DNA of 64,000 bases from assembly GCA_003215295.1 (NCBI GenBank), contig QCKN01000004.1:38314-102313 (forward strand). Direction: 5' to 3'. This DNA is from Prochlorococcus sp. AG-409-P03. GTDB taxonomy: Bacteria; Cyanobacteriota; Cyanobacteriia; PCC-6307; Cyanobiaceae. The position numbers and the translations under genes are program-made. How positions within the stretch are numbered: position 1 is the stretch's first letter; each line of letters starts with the position of its first letter. A model generated the notes under the pieces. It saw only the letters and a program-made list of their open reading frames with translations, searched no databases and was not told the origin of the DNA. Below, one piece after another: positions 44,682 through 54,156 of this stretch.

Positions 44682-46079
44682 TTATTTAACAACACGTATT
44701 CCAGTGCTAAAGCTCTGGCCCCACAAAGAACCTTGTTCAAGCAACCATTCAACTCTTCTTTGATCCAAAGATTCTCCAGGAATCAGAAGTGGGATCCCGG
44801 GTGGATAAGGGCAAATCAATTCTGCGGAAACCTTACCAACAGCATCCTCAAGAGGAATCACTTCTGAATTCGATCGCCATGCTGTTCCACATTCCATCAT
44901 AGGAGTAGTCAAGAAGGGCAAAGGAGGTGCAGAGAAAGCAGGTAATGAACTTCGATCTTGATGGACTAGCAAAAGGCCATCCCACCTTCGCCTGATCGCT
45001 CTGCCCAGTCCCTTGTGAGATCCAAACCCCAAACAGAATGTCAGAGTTCCAGGTTCAGGAAGTTCTGCAACAATTCCGTGTTCAATAAAAAAAGCATCAG
45101 CCTCTAGTCCAGTTATTCCTACTGAAGAAGTATGCAAAATCAAGCGAAGAGGGTCTTGATTGTCCAGCAAAGGCAAGCCTCTGTTTTTCAACCAAGAAGC
45201 AATTTCTCTTGCTTGATCAAGACAATCCAATAGTTTCCGGCGCCCAGCGGTGCTATGCCATTCCCTCAAAGTGGACTCACATGAAGCAAGCAATAAAGCA
45301 CTAGGGCTTGTCGTTTGAAGCCAGGCAAGACTTCTTTCAACAGCTACTGGATCAACACGAGCCCCCTGCAACCACAGAGCGGCAGTTTGAACTAGACCTG
45401 TGGCCGATTTATGCAACGAGTGAACTATTAAATCAGCCCCTGCTTCTAATGCTGAGCATGGCAATTCATTTTCCAAACCAAACGAAAAATGAGCGCCATG
45501 GGCTTCATCAACGAGAACTGGGATTCCGTGGGAATGGAGTAACGATACAAGCTTAGATATGTCAGTCGAATAGCCGTGATAAGTAGGATTTACCAAAACG
45601 GCAGCAGCAACATTCAAGCTGTTTACAGACAAGGCATCAATGGCCTCCTGCAATCTAAAAACACCAGGAGGAGCAACATGCCCACGATCTGCAAGAAACT
45701 CGAGATCAAAAAGTACTGGAGTTATGTCGCCCAATGCACACGCTTGAACAACACTTCGGTGAACATTTCGGGGCATCAGAACTGCTTCTCCCGGCCTCAC
45801 CATTGCAAGTAAGGCAGCCTGCAAAAGACCTGTTGCTCCATTCACTCCATACCAGCCCCAATCTGCTCCGACAGCAAGAGCTGAAATTTTCTGGCTAGTT
45901 ACAATCGCACCCTCTCTTCCAAAGGGACTTCCCAGATCGGGTAATTCTGGCAAGTCCCATATCCCCGCTCGCTTTCGAAGAAGAGAACGGATCTCTTTTG
46001 GCAAAGCATTTCCCCTTCCATGAGCAGGCAAGAAAAGATTCCTCCCCCTATCTGAAGTGAGCAAAGCAACAAGATCCAT
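44682..46079 (-). CDS. Orn/Lys/Arg decarboxylase (PLP fold type I)
   Basis: The family decarboxylates lysine, ornithine or arginine for polyamine synthesis. The fold is shown by TGLLQAALLAMVRPGEAVLM (about residue 83), NPTYHGYSTDI, DEAHGAHFSF and the PLP-binding lysine in VHSLHKSATGL (about 221). The C-terminal domain is present but short; the total of 465 residues is nearer to the compact cyanobacterial/Gram-positive decarboxylases than to the large inducible enterobacterial ones. Which amino acid is used cannot be read from the sequence. It diverges from ubiB. Confidence 0.9.
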   Translation of the reverse strand: MDLVALLTSDRGRNLFLPAHGRGNALPKEIRSLLRKRAGIWDLPELPDLGSPFGREGAIVTSQKISALAVGADWGWYGVNGATGLLQAALLAMVRPGEAVLMPRNVHRSVVQACALGDITPVLFDLEFLADRGHVAPPGVFRLQEAIDALSVNSLNVAAAVLVNPTYHGYSTDISKLVSLLHSHGIPVLVDEAHGAHFSFGLENELPCSALEAGADLIVHSLHKSATGLVQTAALWLQGARVDPVAVERSLAWLQTTSPSALLLASCESTLREWHSTAGRRKLLDCLDQAREIASWLKNRGLPLLDNQDPLRLILHTSSVGITGLEADAFFIEHGIVAELPEPGTLTFCLGFGSHKGLGRAIRRRWDGLLLVHQDRSSLPAFSAPPLPFLTTPMMECGTAWRSNSEVIPLEDAVGKVSAELICPYPPGIPLLIPGESLDQRRVEWLLEQGSLWGQSFSTGIRVVK

Positions 46080-46131
46080 ATTGCTAGCTTTGGTTTTCTA
46101 AACTCTGTTTAAGCAAACTTCTTCCAATCTG

Positions 46132-47826
46132 GTGGCCGCCTCAAATACATCCAATGTAAGAGCACATAATGAAGGCGCCATGCGATATAACGCCAAGAGA
46201 GATTTCCTGTGGCTAGCACTAAGACCATGGATATTCATTCCTAGACTGTTCCAAATAATCTCTGCAGTATTAATACTATCTACAAAAATATTGATTCTAG
46301 GTTCGAATCAAGAAAAGTCGATCCAAAAAGACCTTGCAAAAAGCCTGCTAAATACTCTTACCGAACTAGGCCCATGCTTCATAAAATTAGGGCAAGCACT
46401 ATCAACTCGTCCCGACCTAATTAGACGTGATTGGCTAGATGAATTAACAAATTTGCAAGATAATCTACCGACATTTCCTCATTCGAATGCGTTGGCTATA
46501 TTAGAATCTGAACTAGGTGCACCTGCGCATCAACTCTTTGAAGAGTTTCCTGGGAAACCAATAGCATCAGCTAGTCTTGGACAGGTCTATAAAGCAAGGC
46601 TTCATGGCAATTATTGGGTCGCAGTAAAAATACAAAGACCAGATCTCATTTATGTCATAAGAAGAGATCTAGTGATAATCAAATTGCTAGGGATAATTTC
46701 ATCACCAATATTGCCACTCAACCTTGGTTTTGGACTTGGAGATATAATTGATGAATTTGGACGTAGTCTATTTGAAGAAATTGACTATGAAAGAGAGGCT
46801 GAAAATGCAAAGCGATTTTCTTCCTTATTTTCTAACAACACCTCTATTACTATTCCTAAAGTAGAAGAAATGGTCTCCTCTCGTAAAGTAATTACTACTA
46901 GCTGGATCAATGGAACAAAATTGAAAGACCCTGAAGAATTGGAAAAGAAAGGTTTTGACACCAAATCTCTTATAAGAACTGGCGTAACAAGCGGTATTCA
47001 GCAACTGCTTGAGTTTGGTTATTTTCATGCTGATCCTCATCCTGGGAATATGTTTGCCTTAGCAGGAGAAGAAGGAGGGCCAGGTCACATAGCCTATGTT
47101 GATTTTGGGATGATGGATTCAATATCCGATCAGGATCGAATAACTCTAACGGGGTCAATTGTTCACTTGTTAAACAAAGACTTTGACTTGCTTGCAAAAG
47201 ACTTTCAATCACTCGGTTTCCTAAGCAAGGAAGCAAATCTTTCCAAGATAGTACCTGCTATTGAAGCCGTACTTGGTGGTCAACTTGGAGAAGAAGTGGA
47301 GTCATTCAACTTCAAATCAATAACAGATAAATTCTCAGAATTAATGTTTGACTACCCATTTCGAGTGCCTGCCAGGTTTGCATTAATCATTAGAGCTGTG
47401 GTTAGCCAAGAAGGGCTTGCTTTAACATTAGATCCAAGCTTTAAGATTATAAGAGTGGCGTACCCATATGTAGCCAAGAAATTACTTACTGGACAGACAA
47501 AAGAAATGCTAGATATCCTCTTAGACGTAATATTTGATCAAAATGGTGGAATTCGCATTGAAAGAATAGAGAGCCTCTTCCAGGTGTTAACACAAGATTC
47601 CCATTCAAGCACAAAGGATCTTCTCCCAGTAGCCATAAGGAGTCTTAAACTGCTATTAAGTTCACAAGGTTCCAAGCTAAGAAAAAATCTTCTGTTGGCT
47701 TCAATAAAGGGGGATAGTATTAATACAACAGATATCAAGGCAGTAATCAAACTCCTAACAAAAACATTTAGGCCGGCTGGTATACCAGTAGATATGCTCC
47801 AACGCATTAACCCACTTGCCGCTTAA
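46132..47826 (+). CDS. ABC1/UbiB-family atypical protein kinase-like protein
   Basis: The UbiB fold is marked by the KxGQ motif CFIKLGQALSTRPDLIRRDW (about residue 85), the Ala-rich loop ASASLGQVYKARL, VAVKIQRPDL, HADPHPGNMF (about 301-308) and YVDFGMMD (about 324). Such proteins support quinone or prenyl-lipid metabolism; in cyanobacteria and chloroplasts the group is linked to plastoquinone and tocopherol homeostasis. Two helices may occur near the C-terminus. The start is GTG at 46132 or an ATG at 46180. Confidence 0.92.
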   Translation: MAASNTSNVRAHNEGAMRYNAKRDFLWLALRPWIFIPRLFQIISAVLILSTKILILGSNQEKSIQKDLAKSLLNTLTELGPCFIKLGQALSTRPDLIRRDWLDELTNLQDNLPTFPHSNALAILESELGAPAHQLFEEFPGKPIASASLGQVYKARLHGNYWVAVKIQRPDLIYVIRRDLVIIKLLGIISSPILPLNLGFGLGDIIDEFGRSLFEEIDYEREAENAKRFSSLFSNNTSITIPKVEEMVSSRKVITTSWINGTKLKDPEELEKKGFDTKSLIRTGVTSGIQQLLEFGYFHADPHPGNMFALAGEEGGPGHIAYVDFGMMDSISDQDRITLTGSIVHLLNKDFDLLAKDFQSLGFLSKEANLSKIVPAIEAVLGGQLGEEVESFNFKSITDKFSELMFDYPFRVPARFALIIRAVVSQEGLALTLDPSFKIIRVAYPYVAKKLLTGQTKEMLDILLDVIFDQNGGIRIERIESLFQVLTQDSHSSTKDLLPVAIRSLKLLLSSQGSKLRKNLLLASIKGDSINTTDIKAVIKLLTKTFRPAGIPVDMLQRINPLAA

Positions 47827-48001
47827 ACTGAACAACAAATATCCTAGGAAAGATTGAGGCTAATTCGAGATATATAACCTTCATGTGATATATAATCAGC
47901 GTACTCCTTAAACACAGGGTAGGCGTTAACTGATTACTGAACTGATAACTTGATTTAAAATTCAAACTTATGTAATTCAATCATTAAAACTTCTAAGATG
48001 A

Positions 48002-48967
48002 CTAACTCATTGCATACCCATAAAGCTTAATTTGATTCTTTCTAAGTAAAGATAAACCGTCACGTTCCAATCTTCGTGCTCGATCACGACTCATTTCCAA
48101 GATTATAGCAATTGCAGTCAGAGTCATTGGATCATCCCCATCCAACCCATAACGCATTCTTAAAACCCGAGACTGCAAATCAGGCAATTGATTCAGTACC
48201 GACTCTAAGTCTCCCTTGAGGCAATTCATTTCGACCTGCTCACTAGGTATATCACTATCCCCTGCAAGGAGATCCAACAACACTGTGTCATCACCATCGC
48301 CAACCTTCATCTCCAAACTCATTGGCTGGAGCGCGCTACACATTAATTCTTTGACCTCTTCTTCTGGCAGCTCTACAAAATCAGACAACTCTTTAAGCGT
48401 GGGTGTCCGGGCCAACTGTTGACTCAACTCTCTTTGTCCCTTCTTCAACTTATTAAGCATCTCGGTGATATGGATCGGCAAACGAATCGTTCTACTCTTC
48501 TCTGCAATCGCCCGCGTAATCCCCTGTCGAATCCACCAATAAGCATACGTCGAAAACTTGTACCCGCGAGTCGGATCAAACTTCTCAACACCCCTCACTA
48601 AACCAATCGTGCCTTCCTGGATCAAATCCAGCAGTTCCATGTTCCGCTTTGTGTACTTCTTCGCAACACTCACAACTAACCGTAAATTTGCAGCAACCAT
48701 TCTTTCTTTTGCACGACTGCCATTCTTCAGTTTCCTCTTAAGTTGCAAAACAGTAATACGCGCAGCATGAGCCAATTCATCTGAACTGGGACTTTCTCCA
48801 CTCTTATCTTTCAAGTCAGATTCAAGCGCTTCCAAAGACATCAATTCTTGAACCTGCCTTCCAAGCGTGATTTCTTGCTCATGCGTGAGCAAAGGTACGC
48901 GTCCGATATCACGCAAATAAGATCGAACAAGGTCGACTTCTGCAGGAACCTGCGATGCCACCAGCAA
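48002..48967 (-). CDS. group 2 RNA polymerase sigma-70 family factor
   Basis: The product has region 1.2 ([20 protein letters not shown]), region 2 with [21 protein letters not shown] replaced by [40 protein letters not shown], region 3 and region 4 with a helix-turn-helix ([20 protein letters not shown]). It lacks the long N-terminal region 1.1 of the primary factor, so it is a non-essential, stress- or light-type sigma factor. The start is a TTG at 48967 or GTG at 48961. The helix-turn-helix end reads [14 protein letters not shown]. Confidence 0.94.
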   Translation of the reverse strand: MLVASQVPAEVDLVRSYLRDIGRVPLLTHEQEITLGRQVQELMSLEALESDLKDKSGESPSSDELAHAARITVLQLKRKLKNGSRAKERMVAANLRLVVSVAKKYTKRNMELLDLIQEGTIGLVRGVEKFDPTRGYKFSTYAYWWIRQGITRAIAEKSRTIRLPIHITEMLNKLKKGQRELSQQLARTPTLKELSDFVELPEEEVKELMCSALQPMSLEMKVGDGDDTVLLDLLAGDSDIPSEQVEMNCLKGDLESVLNQLPDLQSRVLRMRYGLDGDDPMTLTAIAIILEMSRDRARRLERDGLSLLRKNQIKLYGYAMS

Positions 48968-49204
48968 TAGCGAAACAGATAGGTTTCCTAATTTACCATT
49001 GCTTCAAGTCCAAATAGGCAATCAAGGCAAAGGGGTATCATTTATGGGATTGTCCCTTTGAACGGGCTATATTTCCTTTGAGAAATAGTTTAACCAAGCA
49101 AAAAAACCTTAAAATGCATTGAGAGCAATGAAACTTAGAGATCTATATTATATATTTAACAAGTTATTTAGGGCTCTGCGATGTAGGTTATCCTATTAAA
49201 TGAT

Positions 49205-49936
49205 ATGAAAGAAGAGAGGTTACAAAAAATCATTGCCAATTCAGGCTTTTGCTCAAGGCGAAAGGCAGAAGATCTTTTGACACAAGGTCGCGTAACTATT
49301 AATGGCAGACTCGCCAAAGTAGGAGATAAGGCCAATCCACACTTAGACAAAATCTCTATTGACCGATCAGTAGTAAATCTCTACTCTGATTGCAGAGTAA
49401 TCCTATTAAATAAGCCACTAGGAGTAATTAGTAGCTGCAATGACACTCATGGCAGAGAAACTGTCTTGGAGATGCTACCAATTAATCTACGTAAAGGTCT
49501 ATATCCAATAGGGAGACTAGATTTAAACAGTCGCGGTGCAATTATATTAACCAATCATGGGGAACTAGCATTAAAGTTAACTCATCCTAGATACTCACAT
49601 AAAAAGACTTATCTTGTATGGGTAAAAGGTAAGCCTTCAATTCATGCTCTAACAAAGTGGAGAAAAGGTATTATGCTCGACAATAAAATTACTATGAGTT
49701 CAGCAGTTGAAATATTAGAGTCAAGTACGACAAAAACACTTTTAAAAATAATTCTGTCTGAAGGAAGAAATCGCCAAATTCGCCGAATTGCAGATTACCT
49801 TGGTCACCCAGTCGTCGATCTATTCCGCACTGAAATAGCAGGTATTCGGCTAAAAAACCTCAAAGAAGGCCAATGGCGTGAAGTAGAAAAGCAAGAATGG
49901 TCCTCACTATTAACGTCATCAGGGGCTAACAGTTAG
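49205..49936 (+). CDS. rRNA pseudouridine synthase (RsuA/RluB type)
   Basis: The enzyme isomerises a uridine in rRNA. An N-terminal S4 RNA-binding domain (RLQKIIANSGFCSRRKAEDL, then RVTINGRLAKVGD) is followed by the catalytic core YPIGRLDLNSRGAIILTNHG (catalytic Asp about residue 103) and ILSEGRNRQIRRIADYLGHP. Which rRNA position is modified (16S 516, or 23S 2605-like) cannot be decided from these motifs. The gene is four bases upstream of the RodZ-like gene, so the two are probably co-transcribed. Confidence 0.93.
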   Translation: MKEERLQKIIANSGFCSRRKAEDLLTQGRVTINGRLAKVGDKANPHLDKISIDRSVVNLYSDCRVILLNKPLGVISSCNDTHGRETVLEMLPINLRKGLYPIGRLDLNSRGAIILTNHGELALKLTHPRYSHKKTYLVWVKGKPSIHALTKWRKGIMLDNKITMSSAVEILESSTTKTLLKIILSEGRNRQIRRIADYLGHPVVDLFRTEIAGIRLKNLKEGQWREVEKQEWSSLLTSSGANS

Positions 49937-49940
49937 AGCA

Positions 49941-50864
49941 ATGAAATTCCCTATGTCTTTAATAAAGAAGTTTTTTAGGGTTCAGATCAAAGATAAATCC
50001 TATGCAGAAATACAAAGTAAATATATAGAAGCAGTCAAGGTATTAAAAAAAAAGAGAAAAGAGTATGGCATAAGTAGAAAAGACTTGTCAGTTCAAACCC
50101 GAATCTCAATTTCTGTATTAGAAGCAATTGAAAAAGGATGGGTTGAGAAACTACCAGAGAAGGCCTATTTATCCTCTATGCTGATTATCCTTGAAGACAG
50201 CCTAGGAATCGAAAGGAATAAATTAAAAGGTATTTTAGATCAATCAAAGGAACCTCTAAATTCCACTTCATACCAAACATTTACGCCTGGAAATATTGAA
50301 ATATATACAACTTGGCAGGGGAGCCTAATTTATTTCATAATAATGTTTGTTTCCATCATAGCTTTAAATAATCAACAAAGATATCTTGTAAGCCTAAATA
50401 GCATTTCCTTGAATCCAATTGGTGGGTTCATCAACAAAAACAACACAGACACGAATAGCAGTGCTGAAGACACTTCGGGCAAAGGCAATAAAAATATCAA
50501 CTACAATAAAAATTCTAAATTCAAATATTGGCTTTCATCATTTATTGGGCCTCTATTTAGACCAAATTATAAAAGTGGTTTACTTGAAATCAATGTGAAG
50601 GAGAAATCAACATTAATGATTACTAGTCGTGAGAATCAAAAAAATATCTTCACTAATTTCATAGGAAATATAAAGATTAACTTAATGCCACCTATAAAAA
50701 TTCAGTCTAATCCACCACTTTCTGAAGATAGCTTAATAAAATGGAATGGCGAAAATTCACCTATCATCTTTAGTAAAAAAGGAATTTACTTGATCAATCA
50801 AGATATTAATGAGTCAAATACTCCACGAAAAGATCTTCCCCAGAAGGCACCTCTATCACCATAA
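49941..50864 (+). CDS. RodZ-like protein: HTH domain, one membrane helix, extra-cytoplasmic tail
   Basis: A helix-turn-helix domain (KRKEYGISRKDLSVQTRISI, about residues 30-65) is followed by one membrane helix (LIYFIIMFVSIIALNNQ, about 126-142) and a poorly conserved 160-residue external part ending in a Pro-rich tail. This order is that of RodZ, which links the MreB cytoskeleton to cell-wall synthesis. Sequence conservation outside the HTH looks low. Its last 67 bases overlap, in the opposite orientation, the 3' end of malQ. Confidence 0.78.
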   Translation: MKFPMSLIKKFFRVQIKDKSYAEIQSKYIEAVKVLKKKRKEYGISRKDLSVQTRISISVLEAIEKGWVEKLPEKAYLSSMLIILEDSLGIERNKLKGILDQSKEPLNSTSYQTFTPGNIEIYTTWQGSLIYFIIMFVSIIALNNQQRYLVSLNSISLNPIGGFINKNNTDTNSSAEDTSGKGNKNINYNKNSKFKYWLSSFIGPLFRPNYKSGLLEINVKEKSTLMITSRENQKNIFTNFIGNIKINLMPPIKIQSNPPLSEDSLIKWNGENSPIIFSKKGIYLINQDINESNTPRKDLPQKAPLSP

Positions 50865-52348
50865 TCCCTTAAGGCTTTTACCATGGGAAGGTTCGCATTG
50901 GATATTCGCCAATTCCAGTTCCCTTCTGTTGTCCCAGGAGTATTAAAACGTGCATTATTATCAAGGCATAGTAAATCCTGGAGAGGAGATATAAAAAGGC
51001 TTGCTTCAGTAGAAAGACCAATATCGATCAATTGCCATATCGGATTTTCATTCGACTCTCTAAATCTTTTTCTAATACATTCCCTCTGATCAAAAGCAAG
51101 ATCTTCCCACCAACCAAGTGTTGTTTGATTATCATGTGTACCTGTATAGACCACCCAACAATCTCCTTGAATATTCTCAGGAAGATAAGGATTGGTTTCA
51201 TCTCCATTGAAAGCAAATTGAAGAATTTTCATCCCTGGTAATTGAAACTGATCCCTAAGGTCTTCCACTTCTTGATTAATAAGACCAAGGTCTTCGGCAA
51301 CTAAAGGAAGTTTTCCTCCACAATCCTTTTTAAAAAGCTCGAGCAAATCCACCCCGGGAGAAGGAAACCAAGAACCTTCTTCAGCCGTTAACTTGTCTCC
51401 TGGAACTGCCCAAAAAGCCTCTAGCGCTCGAAAATGATCGAGTCTCAATATATCTACTTGAGCTAAGTGATGCTTAAGTCGTCTACGCCACCAAGAAAAG
51501 TCTGTTTCTCTATGCCGATCCCATTGGTAAACAGGAGTACCCCAAAGTTGACCTTTTTCTGAAAAATAATCTGGGGGTACACCACTTTGCATATTTAGTG
51601 TTCCGTCTTTTTGAACAGAGAAGAGAGAGCGATTGCTCCAAACATCTGCACTATCATGTGAGACATAAAAAGGCAAATCACCAAAAAGCAAAACACCAAT
51701 ATCTCTTGCTAACTGTTTAATGGATTGCCATTGTCTATCTAAATGCCACTGCAAAAGGCTTTGTTCCAACAAAGTTAGATAATTTGTTTCTTTCCATTTT
51801 TCTAAACTTATTTTTCTGTGTGCTGCTAAAGGTTCAGGCCATTGCCACCAGGCAACACCTTTATATTGCTTTCTTATTTCCATAAACATTATGTGGTCTT
51901 CTAACCAAAATTGACGTCTGCACCAACTTTGAAAATCATCATGTCTACTTCTATCTTGATCTTCCCATGACATCCTTAAAAACTTACCCAATGTTGCACT
52001 GCGTTGATCAGCTATTTCAAAGTCAACAAAAGATAAGTTCGTCTCATGTTCTCCAGGGAGATCCTTTATGCGGCCAGAGGGGAAAAACCCTTGTTCCGCC
52101 AAGTCATATGAATCCAAGAACCAGGGGTTCAGAGCAAAGCCAGAGGGGGAACTATAGGGAGATGCTGTCGCATCTGTAGGTGCTAAAGGAAGAAATTGCC
52201 ATACTCCAATGTCATTACTTGCAAGTGTTTGCAACCATTGCTTCGCTGGATAACCAAAAGTTCCACAAACAGGACTGTTTGGCAAAGCTGTTGGATGAAG
52301 CAATACCCCAATGGAACGCGCTGAATTCGCAAGGTAATCAGCCTTCAT
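50798..52348 (-). CDS. malQ: 4-alpha-glucanotransferase (amylomaltase)
   Basis: MalQ moves alpha-1,4-glucan chains in glycogen or maltodextrin metabolism. The GH77 features are visible: VLLHPTALPNSPVCGTFG, LPLAPTDATASPYSSPSGFA, FGDLPFYVSHDSADVW, ILRLDHFRALEAFWAVPG (nucleophile Asp region, about residue 298), VAEDLGLI and YTGTHDNQTTLGWWED. The 516 residues fit the bacterial enzyme. The C-terminal 22 codons overlap the RodZ-like gene on the other strand. Confidence 0.96.
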   Translation of the reverse strand: MKADYLANSARSIGVLLHPTALPNSPVCGTFGYPAKQWLQTLASNDIGVWQFLPLAPTDATASPYSSPSGFALNPWFLDSYDLAEQGFFPSGRIKDLPGEHETNLSFVDFEIADQRSATLGKFLRMSWEDQDRSRHDDFQSWCRRQFWLEDHIMFMEIRKQYKGVAWWQWPEPLAAHRKISLEKWKETNYLTLLEQSLLQWHLDRQWQSIKQLARDIGVLLFGDLPFYVSHDSADVWSNRSLFSVQKDGTLNMQSGVPPDYFSEKGQLWGTPVYQWDRHRETDFSWWRRRLKHHLAQVDILRLDHFRALEAFWAVPGDKLTAEEGSWFPSPGVDLLELFKKDCGGKLPLVAEDLGLINQEVEDLRDQFQLPGMKILQFAFNGDETNPYLPENIQGDCWVVYTGTHDNQTTLGWWEDLAFDQRECIRKRFRESNENPIWQLIDIGLSTEASLFISPLQDLLCLDNNARFNTPGTTEGNWNWRISNANLPMVKALRDYGDRGAFWGRSFRGVFDSLIS

Positions 52349-52644
52349 CGGCAGAAGTAGAGAACATAAATAGTCTTAAGAGAAAAAACTCCTGACCGAC
52401 AGAGCAAATATTAATACCTAGTTTGGACAATTTGTCTGATTATCTACAGGGTTATGCCTGAATTCAGCTTAAACAACAGAATTTCAAAATAATCCTCTTA
52501 TAGTTTGAAAAGAAGCTAAATATAGCTGCTTTAATGGATATATTTAATTCACAATGAAATTAAACCCGTACCGTTTTTCGTAGAGACTTCTTATGTACTT
52601 AGAATAAACCCAGATCTGAAAAGAATACATCTGAAAAGATTCAA
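52349..52644. other. spacer with a short direct repeat
   Basis: No frame with protein-like content is seen in this 296-base gap between malQ and the LCP-like gene. The one element is ATCTGAAAAGA repeated at 52614-52624 and 52629-52639, immediately before the next ATG at 52645. Its position could be that of an operator pair, but it may be chance. Confidence 0.45.
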
Positions 52645-53517
52645 ATGTCTTTGAATACCAAGCAAGGTCTCAAAACAAAAAAAACCAAGCCTACAAAAAT
52701 TGGATTACTAGGAAAATACCCTGGCAGAACGTTACACCGATTAGGTGCAGTCCTGGCAGGAATGTGGATAGCAAGTTCAGTACTCAATGCTATTTGGAAA
52801 CTGCCTGACCAAGTAGCACCTAAAAACAGATTCCATACAACCAGCTCAAATAAAAACCTTGTTCTAAAAGATACTGCTACTATTTTAATAATTGAAACAC
52901 CATCGGCAAGACGAGAAAATCAAATCAATACTTCTCCACCCCGAGAGAATAAGCACCGTTGGTTTCGATTTTATATATTGGAATTTTCTCCAAAAAGGAC
53001 TATTAAGATAACAGCATTTCCTAGTCAATTTAAAGCAATGCTACCTGGAAATAGCAAACCAATTGATTTTAATGACATTTATAAGCAAGGTGGTGTATCC
53101 CTAGCTAGAGACGTAATTGAAGAAGTCTTATCTCTTCCTAAAGAGAAGATACCAAAAAGATATCTTATTCTTTCACAGAATGTACTAAAAACTCTAACGA
53201 CTCAACTTCAGAGCATACAAATTCCATCAAGCAAATCTGATCTATCTGAAAAAAGATATCAAACACAGAGGTCAGAAAATGAATTTCGCTATATAACAAT
53301 GAGCAAGAAGGAAATACTGAATAAGGACTTAGAAATATTCTTTACTGAAATCAGACAAAAGTGGAATCTTATTGACGCTTCTAAACTCGCAAATTACTTT
53401 TTAAGTCAGATTAAAACTAACATCACTAAAAGTGAACTAATTGCAATCTTTGATATTCTATTTAATAGCAAAGCAACACCGATTTATAGAGAAATTACTG
53501 TTACTTCAGAAGAGTAA
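52645..53517 (+). CDS. degenerate LytR-CpsA-Psr (LCP)-like membrane protein
   Basis: One N-terminal membrane helix (LHRLGAVLAGMWIASSVLNA, about residues 31-50) precedes a soluble part whose order resembles LCP proteins: IKITAFPSQFKAMLPGNSKP, DIYKQGGVSLARDVIEEVLS and later a Lys/Glu-rich helix. LCP enzymes attach polymers to the cell wall. The motif where LCP enzymes have PRD reads FPS here, so the family call rests on pattern, and catalysis is doubtful. The 290 residues fit a short LCP. It has a convergent minus-strand neighbour at 53529. Confidence 0.6.
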   Translation: MSLNTKQGLKTKKTKPTKIGLLGKYPGRTLHRLGAVLAGMWIASSVLNAIWKLPDQVAPKNRFHTTSSNKNLVLKDTATILIIETPSARRENQINTSPPRENKHRWFRFYILEFSPKRTIKITAFPSQFKAMLPGNSKPIDFNDIYKQGGVSLARDVIEEVLSLPKEKIPKRYLILSQNVLKTLTTQLQSIQIPSSKSDLSEKRYQTQRSENEFRYITMSKKEILNKDLEIFFTEIRQKWNLIDASKLANYFLSQIKTNITKSELIAIFDILFNSKATPIYREITVTSEE

Positions 53518-53528
53518 AAAGAAAGGAT

Positions 53529-54068
53529 TCATGTGTAGCCAAATGCAAGCATTCTTCTACGCAACCTTCCTGCAACTTCTCGACAACTTTCATCATGTTC
53601 ACTGAAGGGCAAGTCACCGTTCGCACTCTCTATGAGGACAGTTGATGGCAGCCACCCACACCAAGGGAGGCCATCCAACTTTCGAGCGGCCGGATCCCAA
53701 AGACCTCCTATCTGCAAAAGGCCTAGAAGGGGAACACAAAGCTCTTTACAAAGAACAGCATAGGCTGAGGCAAGCCCTGGGATAGAACCAGAACTTGTAG
53801 GAATAATCATCAAAATTGTGGGCTTCTGCCAATTACCAAGCGCCTCTAACCAACTACCTCCATCAGGCAAAAGCATCGCCGCATCACCACTAAGATGAAC
53901 AAGTCCATTAACTCCAGGCAAAGAGTTCATAATCTGCGGAGGGGAGTCTTGTACTGAGACATGGAGCAGCTCACCGCCCCAAGCCTTAGAAAGGGCAAGG
54001 GCTCCAACCCTTAGCTGGTCGTCAGGATGCTCAACAACATCCAACAAGAAAGGCATATGACAAATCAT
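53529..54068 (-). CDS. conserved-looking cytoplasmic protein of unknown function
   Basis: From the ATG at 54068 the 179-residue product begins MICHMPFLLDVVEHPDDQLR and has VNGLVHLSGDAAMLLPDGGS and PTILMIIPTSSGSIPGLASA, a Gly/Ser-rich alpha/beta-like pattern without a recognisable motif. The frame extends to 54245, where it overlaps the prs start; the extra residues look non-coding and the ATG at 54068 leaves room for divergent promoters. The function is not known. Confidence 0.68.
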   Translation of the reverse strand: MICHMPFLLDVVEHPDDQLRVGALALSKAWGGELLHVSVQDSPPQIMNSLPGVNGLVHLSGDAAMLLPDGGSWLEALGNWQKPTILMIIPTSSGSIPGLASAYAVLCKELCVPLLGLLQIGGLWDPAARKLDGLPWCGWLPSTVLIESANGDLPFSEHDESCREVAGRLRRRMLAFGYT

Positions 54069-54156
54069 TCTCCGACCATAACCTGACAAATAACTTTGGC
54101 TAGTTACCCTCTCAGCACTACGATCGGTATGTAAGGCGTTTTTGCTCGCGGCCAAC

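Noticed and set aside
52614..52639. Direct repeat ATCTGAAAAGA before the LCP-like gene
   Set aside because: It is short and AT-rich, with no further copies noticed; noted in the spacer entry but not claimed as a site.
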